A stretch of DNA of 64,000 nt from an uncultured Bacteroidota bacterium (lineage in GTDB: Bacteria > Bacteroidota > Bacteroidia > Flavobacteriales > Flavobacteriaceae), in assembly GCA_902544085.1 (NCBI GenBank), contig CACCAP010000004.1:32001-96000 (forward strand), in the 5' to 3' direction. Position 1 is the first letter of the stretch. Each line of letters begins with the position of its first letter. Shown here in pieces: positions 15,713 through 26,200 of the stretch. Below the pieces are notes generated by a model. That model saw only the letters and a list, made by a program, of their open reading frames with translations. It was not told where the DNA came from and did no database searches. A program made the position numbers and the translations under genes.

Positions 15713-18581
15713 AATTAAATATTGTTTTTTTTCACTTTTTTTTCTGTGTTCATTATATGCACAAAAAATAGATCAGCAGAGATGGGTTGATAGCATTTAT
15801 TCATCTTTGAACTTAGATCAAAAAGTGGGACAGCTTTATTCTGTTTGGACAGCCTCAAAGTATGGTCAAGCCGAAATTAATGAAATAAAAAAAATTATTA
15901 ATGACTATCACATTGGTGGGTTAATTTTTTCATTAGGTAACATAAATGATCAAATCATTTCTCACAACATATTTCAAGAAGAATCAAACATACCATTGCT
16001 AATTTCCATGGATGCTGAGTGGGGTCTAGGGATGAGACTTGATGATGGTTTTTCTTTTCCATATAATATCACATTAGGTGCAATCAGAGATGACTCACTG
16101 GTTTTTAAGGTTGGACAGAGAATTGGAAATCATTTAAAAAAAATGGGAGTTCATATAAATTTTGCACCAGTAAGTGATGTAAATACAAATCCTAAAAATC
16201 CAATAATTGGTGCTAGATCTTTCGGTGAAAATAAACTCAATGTTTCAAAAAAATCAATAAAATACATTGAAGGTCTACATAATAGTGGAGTTTTGGCTGT
16301 TGGGAAACATTTTCCAGGCCATGGTGATACAAGAAAAGATTCTCACCTTACTTTACCAACTTTAAATCATGATTTAAGTAGGATTGACAGTATCGAACTA
16401 TATCCTTTCAAAGAAATTATTAGAGGAGGGGTAGATGGCATTATGACTGCTCATCTAAAGGTCAAAAGCTTAGATGATAAAAAGATCACAACACTTTCCC
16501 GAAAAATCATTAATGATTTACTCAAGGAAGGTTTAGGGTTTGATGGCATAGTGATAACAGATGCTTTGGATATGAAAGCTATTGTAGATTACTCTGATGG
16601 AAATTATCCAGATGTGGATGCATTAATTGCTGGAAATGATATATTATTGATGCCCACAGATATAAAAAAGAGTATTAGTGAAATTAAAAAAGCTGTTTTA
16701 GATGGAAGAGTTTCATCAAATAGATTGGAAAATGCTGTAAAGAAGATACTAAATACCAAATACGATGTCGGTTTAAATGCTTACAAACCCATTTCAAGTG
16801 AAAATATTAAATATGAATTAAATAGTGATCAAGATTATGCTCTACTTGAAAAGTTAGCTGAAAAGTCAATCACAGTGATCAAGAATGAAAGTAACTCAAT
16901 TCCTATTTCTTTAAATAAAAAAATCAGAGTTGGTTTAGTTAGTCTGGGTATTGATAATGGCATGACTTTTCACAAACACCTAAACGATTATAGAAATGTA
17001 GAAAAAATTAATATTTCTGATTTTGAAAATATAAGAGATATCAATAATAAATTTGATAAAATAATTGTTTCTCTACATAAGTCAGATCAATCACCTTTTG
17101 AAAATTATAAATTATCAAAGAATGAGATTTCTATAATTAATTCATTAAAAAAAAATAATAATGTCGTTTTGGTTGTTTTTTCGAACCCATACACACTACT
17201 TGACATTAACTTAAATGGTTTTGATTCTGTTATGCTAGCTTATCAAAATTCTCCAATATTTCAAAAAAAAGCCTCTGAAGCGATTTTTGGCGCAAATGAT
17301 ATTGATGGTATTTTACCTGTTAGTATCGGTAAAAAATATAAAGAAGGGACCTCAATTAATATAAAAAAAAGAAATGTTTTATCATTTGATCACCCTATTA
17401 ATTTTGGTGTTGACATGAATCAATTTAAGAAAATTGATTCGTTAATAAATGATGCAATACTAAATAATATGACACCAGGTGCTCAGTTATTGATCTCAAA
17501 AAATTCAAACATCGTTTATCATAAATCATATGGGTACAAAACATATGAAAAAAAGGAAAAAATTAGTAACAACAATATTTATGATTTAGCTTCTCTTACT
17601 AAAATTCTTGTTTCTGTTCCACTACTCTTGAATGAATTTATGACCAATGATTTTGATTTAACAACAAAGCTATCAGAGTGGTTTCCCAATAAAGAATTAA
17701 GTAATAAAAAAGACTTGACTGTGAAACAATTGTTTTCGCATTACTCTGGGATGAAATCATGGATTCCCTTTTACAAAAAAACTATAGATTCTGTCACAAA
17801 TACTAGAATTAATAAATTTTATTCTAATAATAGAACTAGACAATTTCCTTTCCAAGTTTCAGATGACTTGTATATCAAAAACTACAAAAACACTATTTTC
17901 AATGAGATAATAAATTCAGAGCTGAGCGATTCATTAAGCTATGTTTATAGTGATTTACCATATTTTCTTTTGAAATTTTATCTTGAAAAAAAGTATCAAT
18001 CATCTCTCGATACCCAAATCAAAAACTTCATTTATGACAAAATTGGGTCAACATCTCTCACTTTTAAACCAACCAACTACTTTAATGATAACCTCATAGT
18101 TCCAACTGCTATTGATAATTATTTTAGGTTTGATATTGTACAAGGACATGTTCATGATATGGGCGCAGCAATGATGGATGGTATTTCTGGACACGCAGGC
18201 TTATTCGGAAATTCTCTAGATGTAGCCAAAATATTGCAACTTTTTCTCCAAAAGGGTTCATATGCAAATGAAAAATTTTTTGACGGAAAATTTTTTGATT
18301 TATTTAATTTCCGTCATTTTGAAGATAAAAAAGTAAGAAGGGGTATAGGATTTGATAAACCTGAATTGAACCCTGATGACCCAAACACATGCGGTTGTGT
18401 GTCGGATAAAAGTTTCGGTCACTATGGGTTCACAGGTTCAGTTGCTTGGGTTGATCCAGAAACAGAAATTATATATGTTTTTTTATCGAATAGAACTTTT
18501 CCAGATGAAAACAATAACTCTCTGTCAGAGTATAACATTAGGACGGAAATACAAAAACTTGTCCATGAAGCTTTTGATTAA
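15702..18581 (+). CDS. GH3 (NagZ-like) beta-N-acetylhexosaminidase fused to a class C beta-lactamase-type serine hydrolase
   Basis: 959 residues from ATG 15702, chosen over an in-frame ATG at 15651 because it begins a clear signal peptide (CSLYAQ cleavage). Residues ~20-360 are a glycoside hydrolase 3 domain: KHFPGHG then DSH forms the NagZ-type Asp-His acid/base dyad, and VITDALDM carries the nucleophile aspartate. A linking region similar to the GH3 C-terminal sandwich follows. From about residue 580 there is a serine-hydrolase domain with SLTK (S-x-x-K), YSD in place of Y-x-N, HAGLFG and HYGFTG. It probably trims muropeptides in the periplasm, removing GlcNAc and possibly peptide or ester groups. 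The next gene, bshA, begins at the base after the stop codon. Confidence 0.9.
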   Translation: MINRIKYCFFSLFFLCSLYAQKIDQQRWVDSIYSSLNLDQKVGQLYSVWTASKYGQAEINEIKKIINDYHIGGLIFSLGNINDQIISHNIFQEESNIPLLISMDAEWGLGMRLDDGFSFPYNITLGAIRDDSLVFKVGQRIGNHLKKMGVHINFAPVSDVNTNPKNPIIGARSFGENKLNVSKKSIKYIEGLHNSGVLAVGKHFPGHGDTRKDSHLTLPTLNHDLSRIDSIELYPFKEIIRGGVDGIMTAHLKVKSLDDKKITTLSRKIINDLLKEGLGFDGIVITDALDMKAIVDYSDGNYPDVDALIAGNDILLMPTDIKKSISEIKKAVLDGRVSSNRLENAVKKILNTKYDVGLNAYKPISSENIKYELNSDQDYALLEKLAEKSITVIKNESNSIPISLNKKIRVGLVSLGIDNGMTFHKHLNDYRNVEKINISDFENIRDINNKFDKIIVSLHKSDQSPFENYKLSKNEISIINSLKKNNNVVLVVFSNPYTLLDINLNGFDSVMLAYQNSPIFQKKASEAIFGANDIDGILPVSIGKKYKEGTSINIKKRNVLSFDHPINFGVDMNQFKKIDSLINDAILNNMTPGAQLLISKNSNIVYHKSYGYKTYEKKEKISNNNIYDLASLTKILVSVPLLLNEFMTNDFDLTTKLSEWFPNKELSNKKDLTVKQLFSHYSGMKSWIPFYKKTIDSVTNTRINKFYSNNRTRQFPFQVSDDLYIKNYKNTIFNEIINSELSDSLSYVYSDLPYFLLKFYLEKKYQSSLDTQIKNFIYDKIGSTSLTFKPTNYFNDNLIVPTAIDNYFRFDIVQGHVHDMGAAMMDGISGHAGLFGNSLDVAKILQLFLQKGSYANEKFFDGKFFDLFNFRHFEDKKVRRGIGFDKPELNPDDPNTCGCVSDKSFGHYGFTGSVAWVDPETEIIYVFLSNRTFPDENNNSLSEYNIRTEIQKLVHEAFD

Positions 18582-19682
18582 ATGAATATAATTATTGTTT
18601 GTTATCCTACTTATGGTGGAAGTGGTGTTTTGGCAACAGAGCTAGGTCATAAATTGGCTGAATTTGGTCACAAAATACACTTTGTTGCTTATAAAAAGCC
18701 AGTTCGATTAAAGTTAATTGATAACAAGGTTCTTTTTCACAAAGTAAATGTCCCATTTTATCCTTTATTTAACTTTCAACCATATGAGCTTGCACTTTCA
18801 AGTAAGATCGTTGAAATTTCGGAGAATAATAAAATTGACTTAATTCATGTTCATTATGCAATCCCTCACGCATACGCTGCTTATATGGCCAAAGAAATGC
18901 TCAAAACCAAAAATATTGATTTACCTATAGTGACAACACTTCACGGCACAGATATAACTTTAGTAGGAAAACATCCATTTTATCGTAGGGCTGTAAAATT
19001 TTCAATCCAAAATTCTGACGTTGTCACCTCTGTCTCTGAAAATTTAAAGAAAGATACGTTGGATTTTTTCAACATTGATAAAGAAATTAAGGTAATACCA
19101 AATTTCATCGATATTGATCGATTTAAACAAAAAAATGAAAACTGCAATCAGGATGATAAGACTATCATCTCTCACGTTAGCAACTTTAGACCAGTAAAGA
19201 ATATTAGAACTTTGATGAGCATTATCGATAAGCTCAAAAGCAAAAATCTATTTTTTAATTTGATAGGAGAGGGGCCTGAACTTGATTTAGCTAAAAGTTT
19301 TGTTGAAAAAAATAAAATCAATAACCTCAAATTTCATGGAAATACTCAAAAAATCGAAGAAATATTATGCTCAACTGATATTTTTATATTGCCATCAAAA
19401 AAAGAAAGTTTTGGATTAGCTGCTCTTGAAGCGATGGCTTCACATTGCGCACTAGTAACTTCAAATTGTGGTGGTCTTCCAGAGCTGAATATTGATAATG
19501 AAACTGGCTATTTAGTTAGTGTAAATGATGAAGATAAATACATTGAAAAAATAATGGATCTAGTTAATGATAAAAATAAACTAGAAAAATTTAAATTATC
19601 ATCATTTAAAAGGGCTGAGCGGTTTGATATTGATATCGTTGTGCCTATCTATGAAAATTTATACAAAAGATTATTAAAATAG
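18582..19682 (+). CDS. bshA: N-acetyl-alpha-D-glucosaminyl L-malate synthase BshA
   Basis: 366 residues of a GT4-type GT-B glycosyltransferase. CYPTYGGSGVLATELG at residues 7-22 is the strongly conserved N-terminus of BshA, and KESFGLAALEAMA near residue 277 is the EX7E nucleotide-sugar motif. BshA joins UDP-GlcNAc and L-malate, the first step of bacillithiol synthesis, so the cell likely uses bacillithiol instead of glutathione. BshB and BshC are not in the window. ATG directly abuts the TAA of the GH3 fusion gene. The convergent acylase gene ends 1 base beyond its stop. Confidence 0.93.
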   Translation: MNIIIVCYPTYGGSGVLATELGHKLAEFGHKIHFVAYKKPVRLKLIDNKVLFHKVNVPFYPLFNFQPYELALSSKIVEISENNKIDLIHVHYAIPHAYAAYMAKEMLKTKNIDLPIVTTLHGTDITLVGKHPFYRRAVKFSIQNSDVVTSVSENLKKDTLDFFNIDKEIKVIPNFIDIDRFKQKNENCNQDDKTIISHVSNFRPVKNIRTLMSIIDKLKSKNLFFNLIGEGPELDLAKSFVEKNKINNLKFHGNTQKIEEILCSTDIFILPSKKESFGLAALEAMASHCALVTSNCGGLPELNIDNETGYLVSVNDEDKYIEKIMDLVNDKNKLEKFKLSSFKRAERFDIDIVVPIYENLYKRLLK

Positions 19683-19683
19683 C

Positions 19684-21747
19684 TTATTTTGGATTGTAAA
19701 TTTTTTGGGAGTTACGATAAATAAAATCTTTGTCAAAACTCATTTTCTTTGTTTCAAATTTTGAAAACATCTCCATTTGATCATCGTAATGAGGTGAATC
19801 AGGATTTTCACTATTTCCATAAGACATGATTGATTCGATCTGCGGTATGCCATTTGAGAATTTTACAAGTTGAATATATGACTCACCATGAGTGATCTTT
19901 CTTTTTCCATTAACATGTTTCGATGAAGTCATGGCTGTAATAACATCGGGCATTCCCCAAATTGGAATCTCTTTATTTCCTCTCACAAGCTTTTGATATT
20001 CACCTAATGTAACGTTAGTTTTTTTAAAATGCTTTATCATATAAGCTTTGACATCACTTAACATCTGTGCAATCAAATTATTGCTCAGTTTTCTGTTTAT
20101 ATATGGCTTTCTAATATAGTTTCCCAAATTATAATAAAACATAGCAAATATTCCTGCACCTAAAGAGTCTGAATTCGTTGATCTATCCCAGTTTTGAATC
20201 TCTTTTATTAACTCCGCAATGTGAGGATATTCTTCAGGATTCATTTCCATTATTTGGTTAATATCAACAAAATTGAATTTAAATGGAGTTGGGAATTTGT
20301 AATCAAACTTTATGGATTTTAAATCAGAAAAATCAATTTTTTCATATGATTCAATTAATTCATAGATCCGTGTGCTTCTATTGTTGTCAAAAAGAGAGTA
20401 ACCCATTTCTTTTGGAAAATCCTGATTTTTTGGATTTTCATTTATCGATGTTGACTTAAATGGTGTGTTATTAGCATTGTAAATGTATCCAGACTCAGGG
20501 TTTAGCACTTGAGGGAGTTCTTCAGTACTGTGGTATTCTGTCCACAAAGTTTCTCTTGTATTACCAGGTAATATACCTCTCCAATTGTATTTTTCATTTC
20601 TTACAGGAATAATTCCATTCGATATATAAAATATATTATCATTTTTATCGGCGTAACCAAAATTAAATCCGGGTATTTCATTCATTTTTAGTATTTCATA
20701 GAATTCATCGAATGTTTTTGCTTTATTCATTTTCCACCATTGCTCAAGAGCTTTGATTTTGAATAGACTTGGGGTGCGAACTGAATAAAAACCATTTTTA
20801 TTTTTTAGGGTAGGACCATATATACTTCTATAATATCTCTTACCAACTTTAATTGGTATCCCAAGAATTTTAATAAACGCTTTTCCTCTAAATTTCTCTA
20901 GTTTGAGAATTTTATCATCTACAATATATTTTAGTTTGCTATTCTTTGCCATTTCTAACTGATATATGTCAGTCTTATCTGGATAATTTACAGTGTGTGT
21001 CCATCCCAAATATTGATTTGTTCCTGTTAAAACGCAAGGGGCGCCTGGGAAAGTAGCTCCAATAATATTTGTTCCCTGTTCACTCACAAGATGAACTTCA
21101 TACCATGAGGTTGGTCCTTCTAGTGGTTGATGAGTATTTATTGCTAGAAAAGTTTCATTGTTTTTTGTTTTTTTTGAACTAAATGCAAATAGATTTGACC
21201 CAAGTCCAACATCATTACTGGTATCAATAACACCTGCTTTATTGTTGAATATGGATAAAACAGCCTTTTCGCCCTCTGAAAAAATAAATAATTGCAACAA
21301 TGAATATTTAAGCATTTTTCTTGGGGTTATTGGGAAGAGCTTATCAACAAGTACTTGATCTGGATTATTTATAGCAAAACTATTTAGGCCATTGGCATAT
21401 CCCTGGACAACCTTTTCAAAATTTTTATCTAAGGTTTTATACAAGCTATCAATTGTATCATCAGGTCTTATTAGTTGGGAAAGAAAATCAATGGGTGCTC
21501 CTCTGATGCCGATATGTTTACTTAGTAAAGCATTTCCAGCTAAGTATGCTTCCTGTATTGTTTTAAAATCATCCTCGGCATGTGCCCAGGCAAGACCGTA
21601 AGACAATTCAGCATCAGTTTTTGCATAAATATGCGGAATGCCAAAGGAATCTCTTACTATTTCAATATTATCTATATCAATACTTTGACTGTTTAAAAAA
21701 AATATCGGAAATATTAAAAAACAAATGATGATCTTTCTGTACAACAC
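19684..21747 (-). CDS. penicillin acylase family (Ntn-hydrolase) protein
   Basis: The frame is open to an ATG at 21792, but that ATG lies in the susCD terminator hairpin. The likely start is GTG 21747 (or TTG 21744), giving about 687 residues with an immediate signal peptide (IICFLIFPIFFLNSQS). VRDSFGIPHIYA is the typical N-terminal motif. The Ntn-hydrolase precursor is normally cut before a serine; here GLGSNLFAFSSKKT supplies the GSN motif with that serine, and TNQYLGWTHTVNYPD follows. The family hydrolyses N-acyl amides such as acyl-homoserine lactones, lactam side chains or aculeacin. Native substrate unknown. Sits downstream of susD but separated by the terminator. Confidence 0.88.
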   Translation of the reverse strand: MLYRKIIICFLIFPIFFLNSQSIDIDNIEIVRDSFGIPHIYAKTDAELSYGLAWAHAEDDFKTIQEAYLAGNALLSKHIGIRGAPIDFLSQLIRPDDTIDSLYKTLDKNFEKVVQGYANGLNSFAINNPDQVLVDKLFPITPRKMLKYSLLQLFIFSEGEKAVLSIFNNKAGVIDTSNDVGLGSNLFAFSSKKTKNNETFLAINTHQPLEGPTSWYEVHLVSEQGTNIIGATFPGAPCVLTGTNQYLGWTHTVNYPDKTDIYQLEMAKNSKLKYIVDDKILKLEKFRGKAFIKILGIPIKVGKRYYRSIYGPTLKNKNGFYSVRTPSLFKIKALEQWWKMNKAKTFDEFYEILKMNEIPGFNFGYADKNDNIFYISNGIIPVRNEKYNWRGILPGNTRETLWTEYHSTEELPQVLNPESGYIYNANNTPFKSTSINENPKNQDFPKEMGYSLFDNNRSTRIYELIESYEKIDFSDLKSIKFDYKFPTPFKFNFVDINQIMEMNPEEYPHIAELIKEIQNWDRSTNSDSLGAGIFAMFYYNLGNYIRKPYINRKLSNNLIAQMLSDVKAYMIKHFKKTNVTLGEYQKLVRGNKEIPIWGMPDVITAMTSSKHVNGKRKITHGESYIQLVKFSNGIPQIESIMSYGNSENPDSPHYDDQMEMFSKFETKKMSFDKDFIYRNSQKIYNPK

Positions 21748-21761
21748 AAAATTAATATAAC

Positions 21762-21790
21762 AAAAAACCCGCCATAGAGGCGGGTTTTTC
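21762..21790 (-). terminator. Rho-independent terminator after susD
   Basis: On the minus strand an 11-base-pair stem (AAAAACCCGCC with GGCGGGTTTTT) encloses a 5-base loop and runs into six Ts. It begins 27 bases after the susD stop and is the only GC-rich hairpin in this AT-rich spacer. The flanking A and T runs also give a weaker version for plus-strand transcription from bshA. Confidence 0.93.
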
Positions 21791-21816
21791 AAACAAATTA
21801 TTTAATAATTTAACAA

Positions 21817-23262
21817 TTAGTATCCTGAGTTTTGCTCGATGTTGGGATTAGCATCTCTCTCTGATTTGGAGATAGGATATGCATATCTATATGATCCAAA
21901 AGCAGGTGGAGAACCAGTTAAAATACAGTTTAATTGTTTAGCACAATCAACCTCTGGCATGCCTTTTCCAGTTCTAGCTAAGTCATAAAATCTTAAACCT
22001 TCTCCGAAAAATTCTTTTCTTCTTTCGTTTAAGATATTATCAAGTGTAGCACTAGTGTAGGCGCTAGCTCCTCTAATAGCAGGAATATTATTCAAATATG
22101 TTAATGCTGTTGCTGAATTACCAGCTCTAAGTTGAGCTTCAGCATAAATTAAGTGCATTTCTTCAACTCTGAATAATGTTAAGTTATCAGAACCGTTAAC
22201 AGAGGGATATTTTCCGATCAGGGTAGGTTGTCCACCATCCATAGGTCCTATCACTCCGTTGACTGTAAATCTAACATCTGTTGCAGCATCTGCAGCAAAT
22301 ACATCATATATGTCATCCGCTGATCCAACAGCATCTCCAGTTAAAATTCTAACATCACCATACGATGTACCCCTTAGAATATAACCCAATCCATTGATAC
22401 TTGTATTATCAGTACCACTGTAGGCCAATTCAAAAAGTGAGTTGGATGCATTATCTGAAGCATAAGATGCTTTGAAACCTGCAGCAGAAACGGGACTTGC
22501 AGTACCATTGTCTATTACCCACTTTGCAGCAGCACCTGCAGCACCATAAAAGCTACTATCTACAGCTCCAAAATATAAAGCTGCTCTAGCCCAAACTGCA
22601 TATGCACCTTGAACTGTCATATAACTTGTTGATGTATCAAATGCAGTACTCATTAAGCTTATTGCAGTTTCTAAATCAGACTGGATATCACCAACGTTAG
22701 ATAGCACAGTATCCCTTGCTGGTTGTAGGTTTGCAGGATCTTTGTATGTTTTAACATATGGAACACCAAGTGATCCAGCACCGCCTGCACCGCTAACGAA
22801 ATGCTGTCCATACATTCTTAAAAGATCAAAATGTGCCAATGCTCTAATAGCATGTGCTTGACCTTTAATATGTTGGACACGAGCAGCGTTACCAGATAGA
22901 GTCGAAGCGTCGACGCCGATAACAATATTACAAATAGCAATTACTCTGTAAATTGTAGACCATGGACCATATCCATCAGGATTGTGATCCATATTAGAGT
23001 CTTGAAATCTACCAGACGCCATTGTTGAATACATGTTGTCTGTTCTGACATCACCCATAATTATTACGTCTCTACCGTAGTAACTTGACGGTGTCATTCT
23101 ATTGTATGCACTAGCCATTACATTAAATAAGTCATCATCATTGTTTATTGCTGATGAAGTATCTTTTGATAGTGCTAATGAAGGCTCCAAATCGTCGTCA
23201 CCACATGATACAACGATCAAAAGTGAAAAAATTAGAGTAAAAATTTTAAATATATCTTTCAT
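21817..23262 (-). CDS. SusD/RagB-family outer-membrane nutrient-binding lipoprotein
   Basis: 481 residues. Signal peptide with lipobox ending SLLIVVSC; the CGDDD that follows fits the acidic surface-export signal described for Bacteroidota lipoproteins. TPR-like helices follow and the C-terminal end has the SusD signature LNERRKEFFGEGLRFYDLAR (about residues 408-427). SusD proteins form a lid over the SusC barrel and capture oligomers such as glycans or peptides. It follows susC by 11 bases. No glycosidases, sulfatases or sigma/anti-sigma genes are adjacent, so no polysaccharide utilisation locus is evident and the substrate is open. The reading frame is visibly richer in G+C than its neighbours. 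Confidence 0.95.
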   Translation of the reverse strand: MKDIFKIFTLIFSLLIVVSCGDDDLEPSLALSKDTSSAINNDDDLFNVMASAYNRMTPSSYYGRDVIIMGDVRTDNMYSTMASGRFQDSNMDHNPDGYGPWSTIYRVIAICNIVIGVDASTLSGNAARVQHIKGQAHAIRALAHFDLLRMYGQHFVSGAGGAGSLGVPYVKTYKDPANLQPARDTVLSNVGDIQSDLETAISLMSTAFDTSTSYMTVQGAYAVWARAALYFGAVDSSFYGAAGAAAKWVIDNGTASPVSAAGFKASYASDNASNSLFELAYSGTDNTSINGLGYILRGTSYGDVRILTGDAVGSADDIYDVFAADAATDVRFTVNGVIGPMDGGQPTLIGKYPSVNGSDNLTLFRVEEMHLIYAEAQLRAGNSATALTYLNNIPAIRGASAYTSATLDNILNERRKEFFGEGLRFYDLARTGKGMPEVDCAKQLNCILTGSPPAFGSYRYAYPISKSERDANPNIEQNSGY

Positions 23263-23273
23263 TTTTCAAAAAT

Positions 23274-26200
23274 TTAAAAAGTTAAGTTAACACCAAGTTG
23301 CCATGACTTTGGAATCGGAACATAAATATTATTGAATCCATTTGCAGGAGGCACTTCAGGATCATATTCGATATCTGCTTTAGTCCAGGTCCAAATGTTT
23401 GTTCCTTTGACATAAACATTGACTGCATCAAGTCCAGCAGACTCAACCAAGTTTCCAGGTACTCTGTAGTTTACAGTTAAATCTCTCAATCTAACCATAT
23501 CACCATCGCTCAAGAATCTTGAGTTCCAGTATGATCCAGTTCCTGTAGTACTGTAAGTATACTGCATTCTTGGAACATCTGTAATATCACCAGGTTGTTG
23601 CCATCTGTTCATAAGTTCAGCAGCACCTGCATAGTTTCTCAATGCTTGAAGACCCGTGTGCATGTAGTAAGTAGCCCAGTACTCATAAATTTTATGACCA
23701 CCTTGGAATACAAAATTGGCATCAACCGTTAAGTTTTTGTAATTCAATCTTGTTCCAATACCACCTTGGTAAGTAGGGAGTTTGTTTCCTAAAAATGTCT
23801 GATTAGCTGCTGACCAACTTTCAACACGTTCAGTGCTTACTGGACCAGCATCAGCATCACCACCTTCAATGAAATAAGCATTTCCTGTTTGTGGATCAAC
23901 GCCACCCCATTGTCTCATGAACCATGTGTCAATAGGTCTACCAACTCTGTTCGCATAAAAGAAGCTATCAAGATTGATATCTTCGCCATCAGCAGTTTGA
24001 GCTAATCTTGTAATTTCATTTTCAATTGTTGTATAGTTTCCATAAAGGTCCCAAGAGAAATCTCCTACTTTAACAACAGTAGCATCAAATTCAACTTCAA
24101 TACCCTTATTTACTACATCACCAACGTTTTGTGTTTGAGATGAGTGACCAGTTGTAAGAGATAATGGAACAGATTGTAGTAAGTCATTTGAATTTCTTTC
24201 ATAGTAACCAACTGAACCAACCAATCTATTATTAAACAATCCAAAATCAACAAAAGCATCAAGTTTTTCAGCCTTTTCCCATGAAATAATGGCATTACCG
24301 AATGATGTTGGGTAAACAACACCACTGTCGTTATAATCTCCACTATATCCGAAAAGTGACTGATACTGATTTAAGCCGATATTACTGTCACCAGTTTCAC
24401 CGTAAGAAACTCTTAATTTTAGGTTATTCACAATTGAGCTATCAGCTAAAAAGTTTTCAGCTGAAATATTCCAAGCTGCACCAACAGAGAAGAAATCACC
24501 AAATCTATAACCTGAAGCAAATCTTGATGATCCGTCATTTCTCCAAGTAAAATTGGCGATGTACTTATCTTTGTAAGAATAATTAAGTACACCCGTGTAT
24601 GAAAGCTGTCTCCAATCAGAAAATGATCCAGAAACGTCCCTGTTTGTAGGGAAACTAGCTAAGTAATACAAACCAGGCGCAGCAGGTTGCTCACCAGAAC
24701 CAGAAATAGCATCTGATTTATTTTTTTGGAATGATTGCTGAAGTATTGCACTGATGAAATGCTCATTATTACCAAGTGTAGTATTGTATTCTACACTGTT
24801 AATCGTTGACCAAGTAAATCTTCTACTTGTTCTTTGCTCAGCATACCCTTGCTCACCAACACCATCTCCTTCAATTGGATTTTGAAATTCATGAGCACTA
24901 CCAATGTTGTAGTCCATTGCAAACACAGACTTAATTTTTAAACCTTCCATAATATCAATTGACACAGAACTGTTAGAGATAGCTCTAGTGTTATCAACTT
25001 TATAGATGTTTTCTTCTAAAAGATAAGGCGTGTGATGCGCAGCTGCAGGGTGTGGTACTAACCACGATCCATCAGGATTTTTTGAAGCCCAATTTTCTCT
25101 CATGAAATAACGAGTAGCTTGAGGATTACCGAAATATGCAGAACCTTCCAGCTGACCATTTAATAAAGCATTTGATACTCTATTGGATGTGGATAAAGTT
25201 ACTTTTCCAGCTTTTCTGGTGTACGAAAATGATCCAGATACTTGCTCATAATCAGAACCAATTGATGTACCATCTTGTTGAGTATATCCAAGAGATATTC
25301 TGAAGTTTTGAGTGGCATCTCCACCAGAAGCTGATAGATTGTATTTTTGAATTGGAGCATCTTTGACCCTTACTAGGTCAGACCACCCACCATCAACTTG
25401 TCCACCATCTTCCCAAGCTTGATATCCTGGTAGATTTCTACGAACCCAGCCGTAAGCTGTTTCACTGTCCCAGGTGGGTACACGATTCATCATCATCTCA
25501 GTTGCTAATTCTGCATACTGAGCACCTGTTAACATCTCTCTTCCTTCAACAGCATAATTTTGGAATCCATACTGTGAGGAAAGGTTGTACTGAACTTTTC
25601 CAGCGGATCCTTTCTTCGTTGTTATAACAATAACACCGTTAGATCCTCTGTTACCGTAAGCAGCAGTTGAAGATGCGTCTTTGAGAACTGTAATAGACTC
25701 AATGTCATCTCCGTTAATCATCGATAGGATTCCAAGTCCAGGGTTATTACTAGCACCAGCAGACACTGATCCGTTCACAATTGGAACACCATCAATGACA
25801 AATAGGGGAGAGTTGTTTCCTGTAAGGGATCCCTCACCACGAATTCGAATTGAAGTTGGACTTCCGGGTGCACCAGAGATGGTTGCAACCCTCAAACCAG
25901 CAACTCTACCTTGTAAAGCATTTGATGGGTTTGTAAAAGCAAGTCCTTCAATTTGTTCTTCGCCAATAGTAACTATACTTGAAACAGATCTTTGTCTTTC
26001 GACTGCTCCAATACCAGTTACAACAACTTCGTCAAGGGCTGTACTACTTTCCAAACTTACGTTGATTGTAGCAGAAGCACCGACCTCAATCGATTGACTC
26101 ACATAACCAACATAACTGAAAACTAGAACATCACCTTCCGAAGCGCTTATTGAGTAATTACCGTCAAAATCGGTAGTTACACCAATAGCGGTTCCTTGCA

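Noticed and set aside
19684..21747. Quorum-quenching or antibiotic-resistance role for the acylase and the beta-lactamase-like domain
   Set aside because: Both families are broad and nothing in the sequence or context shows such a substrate.
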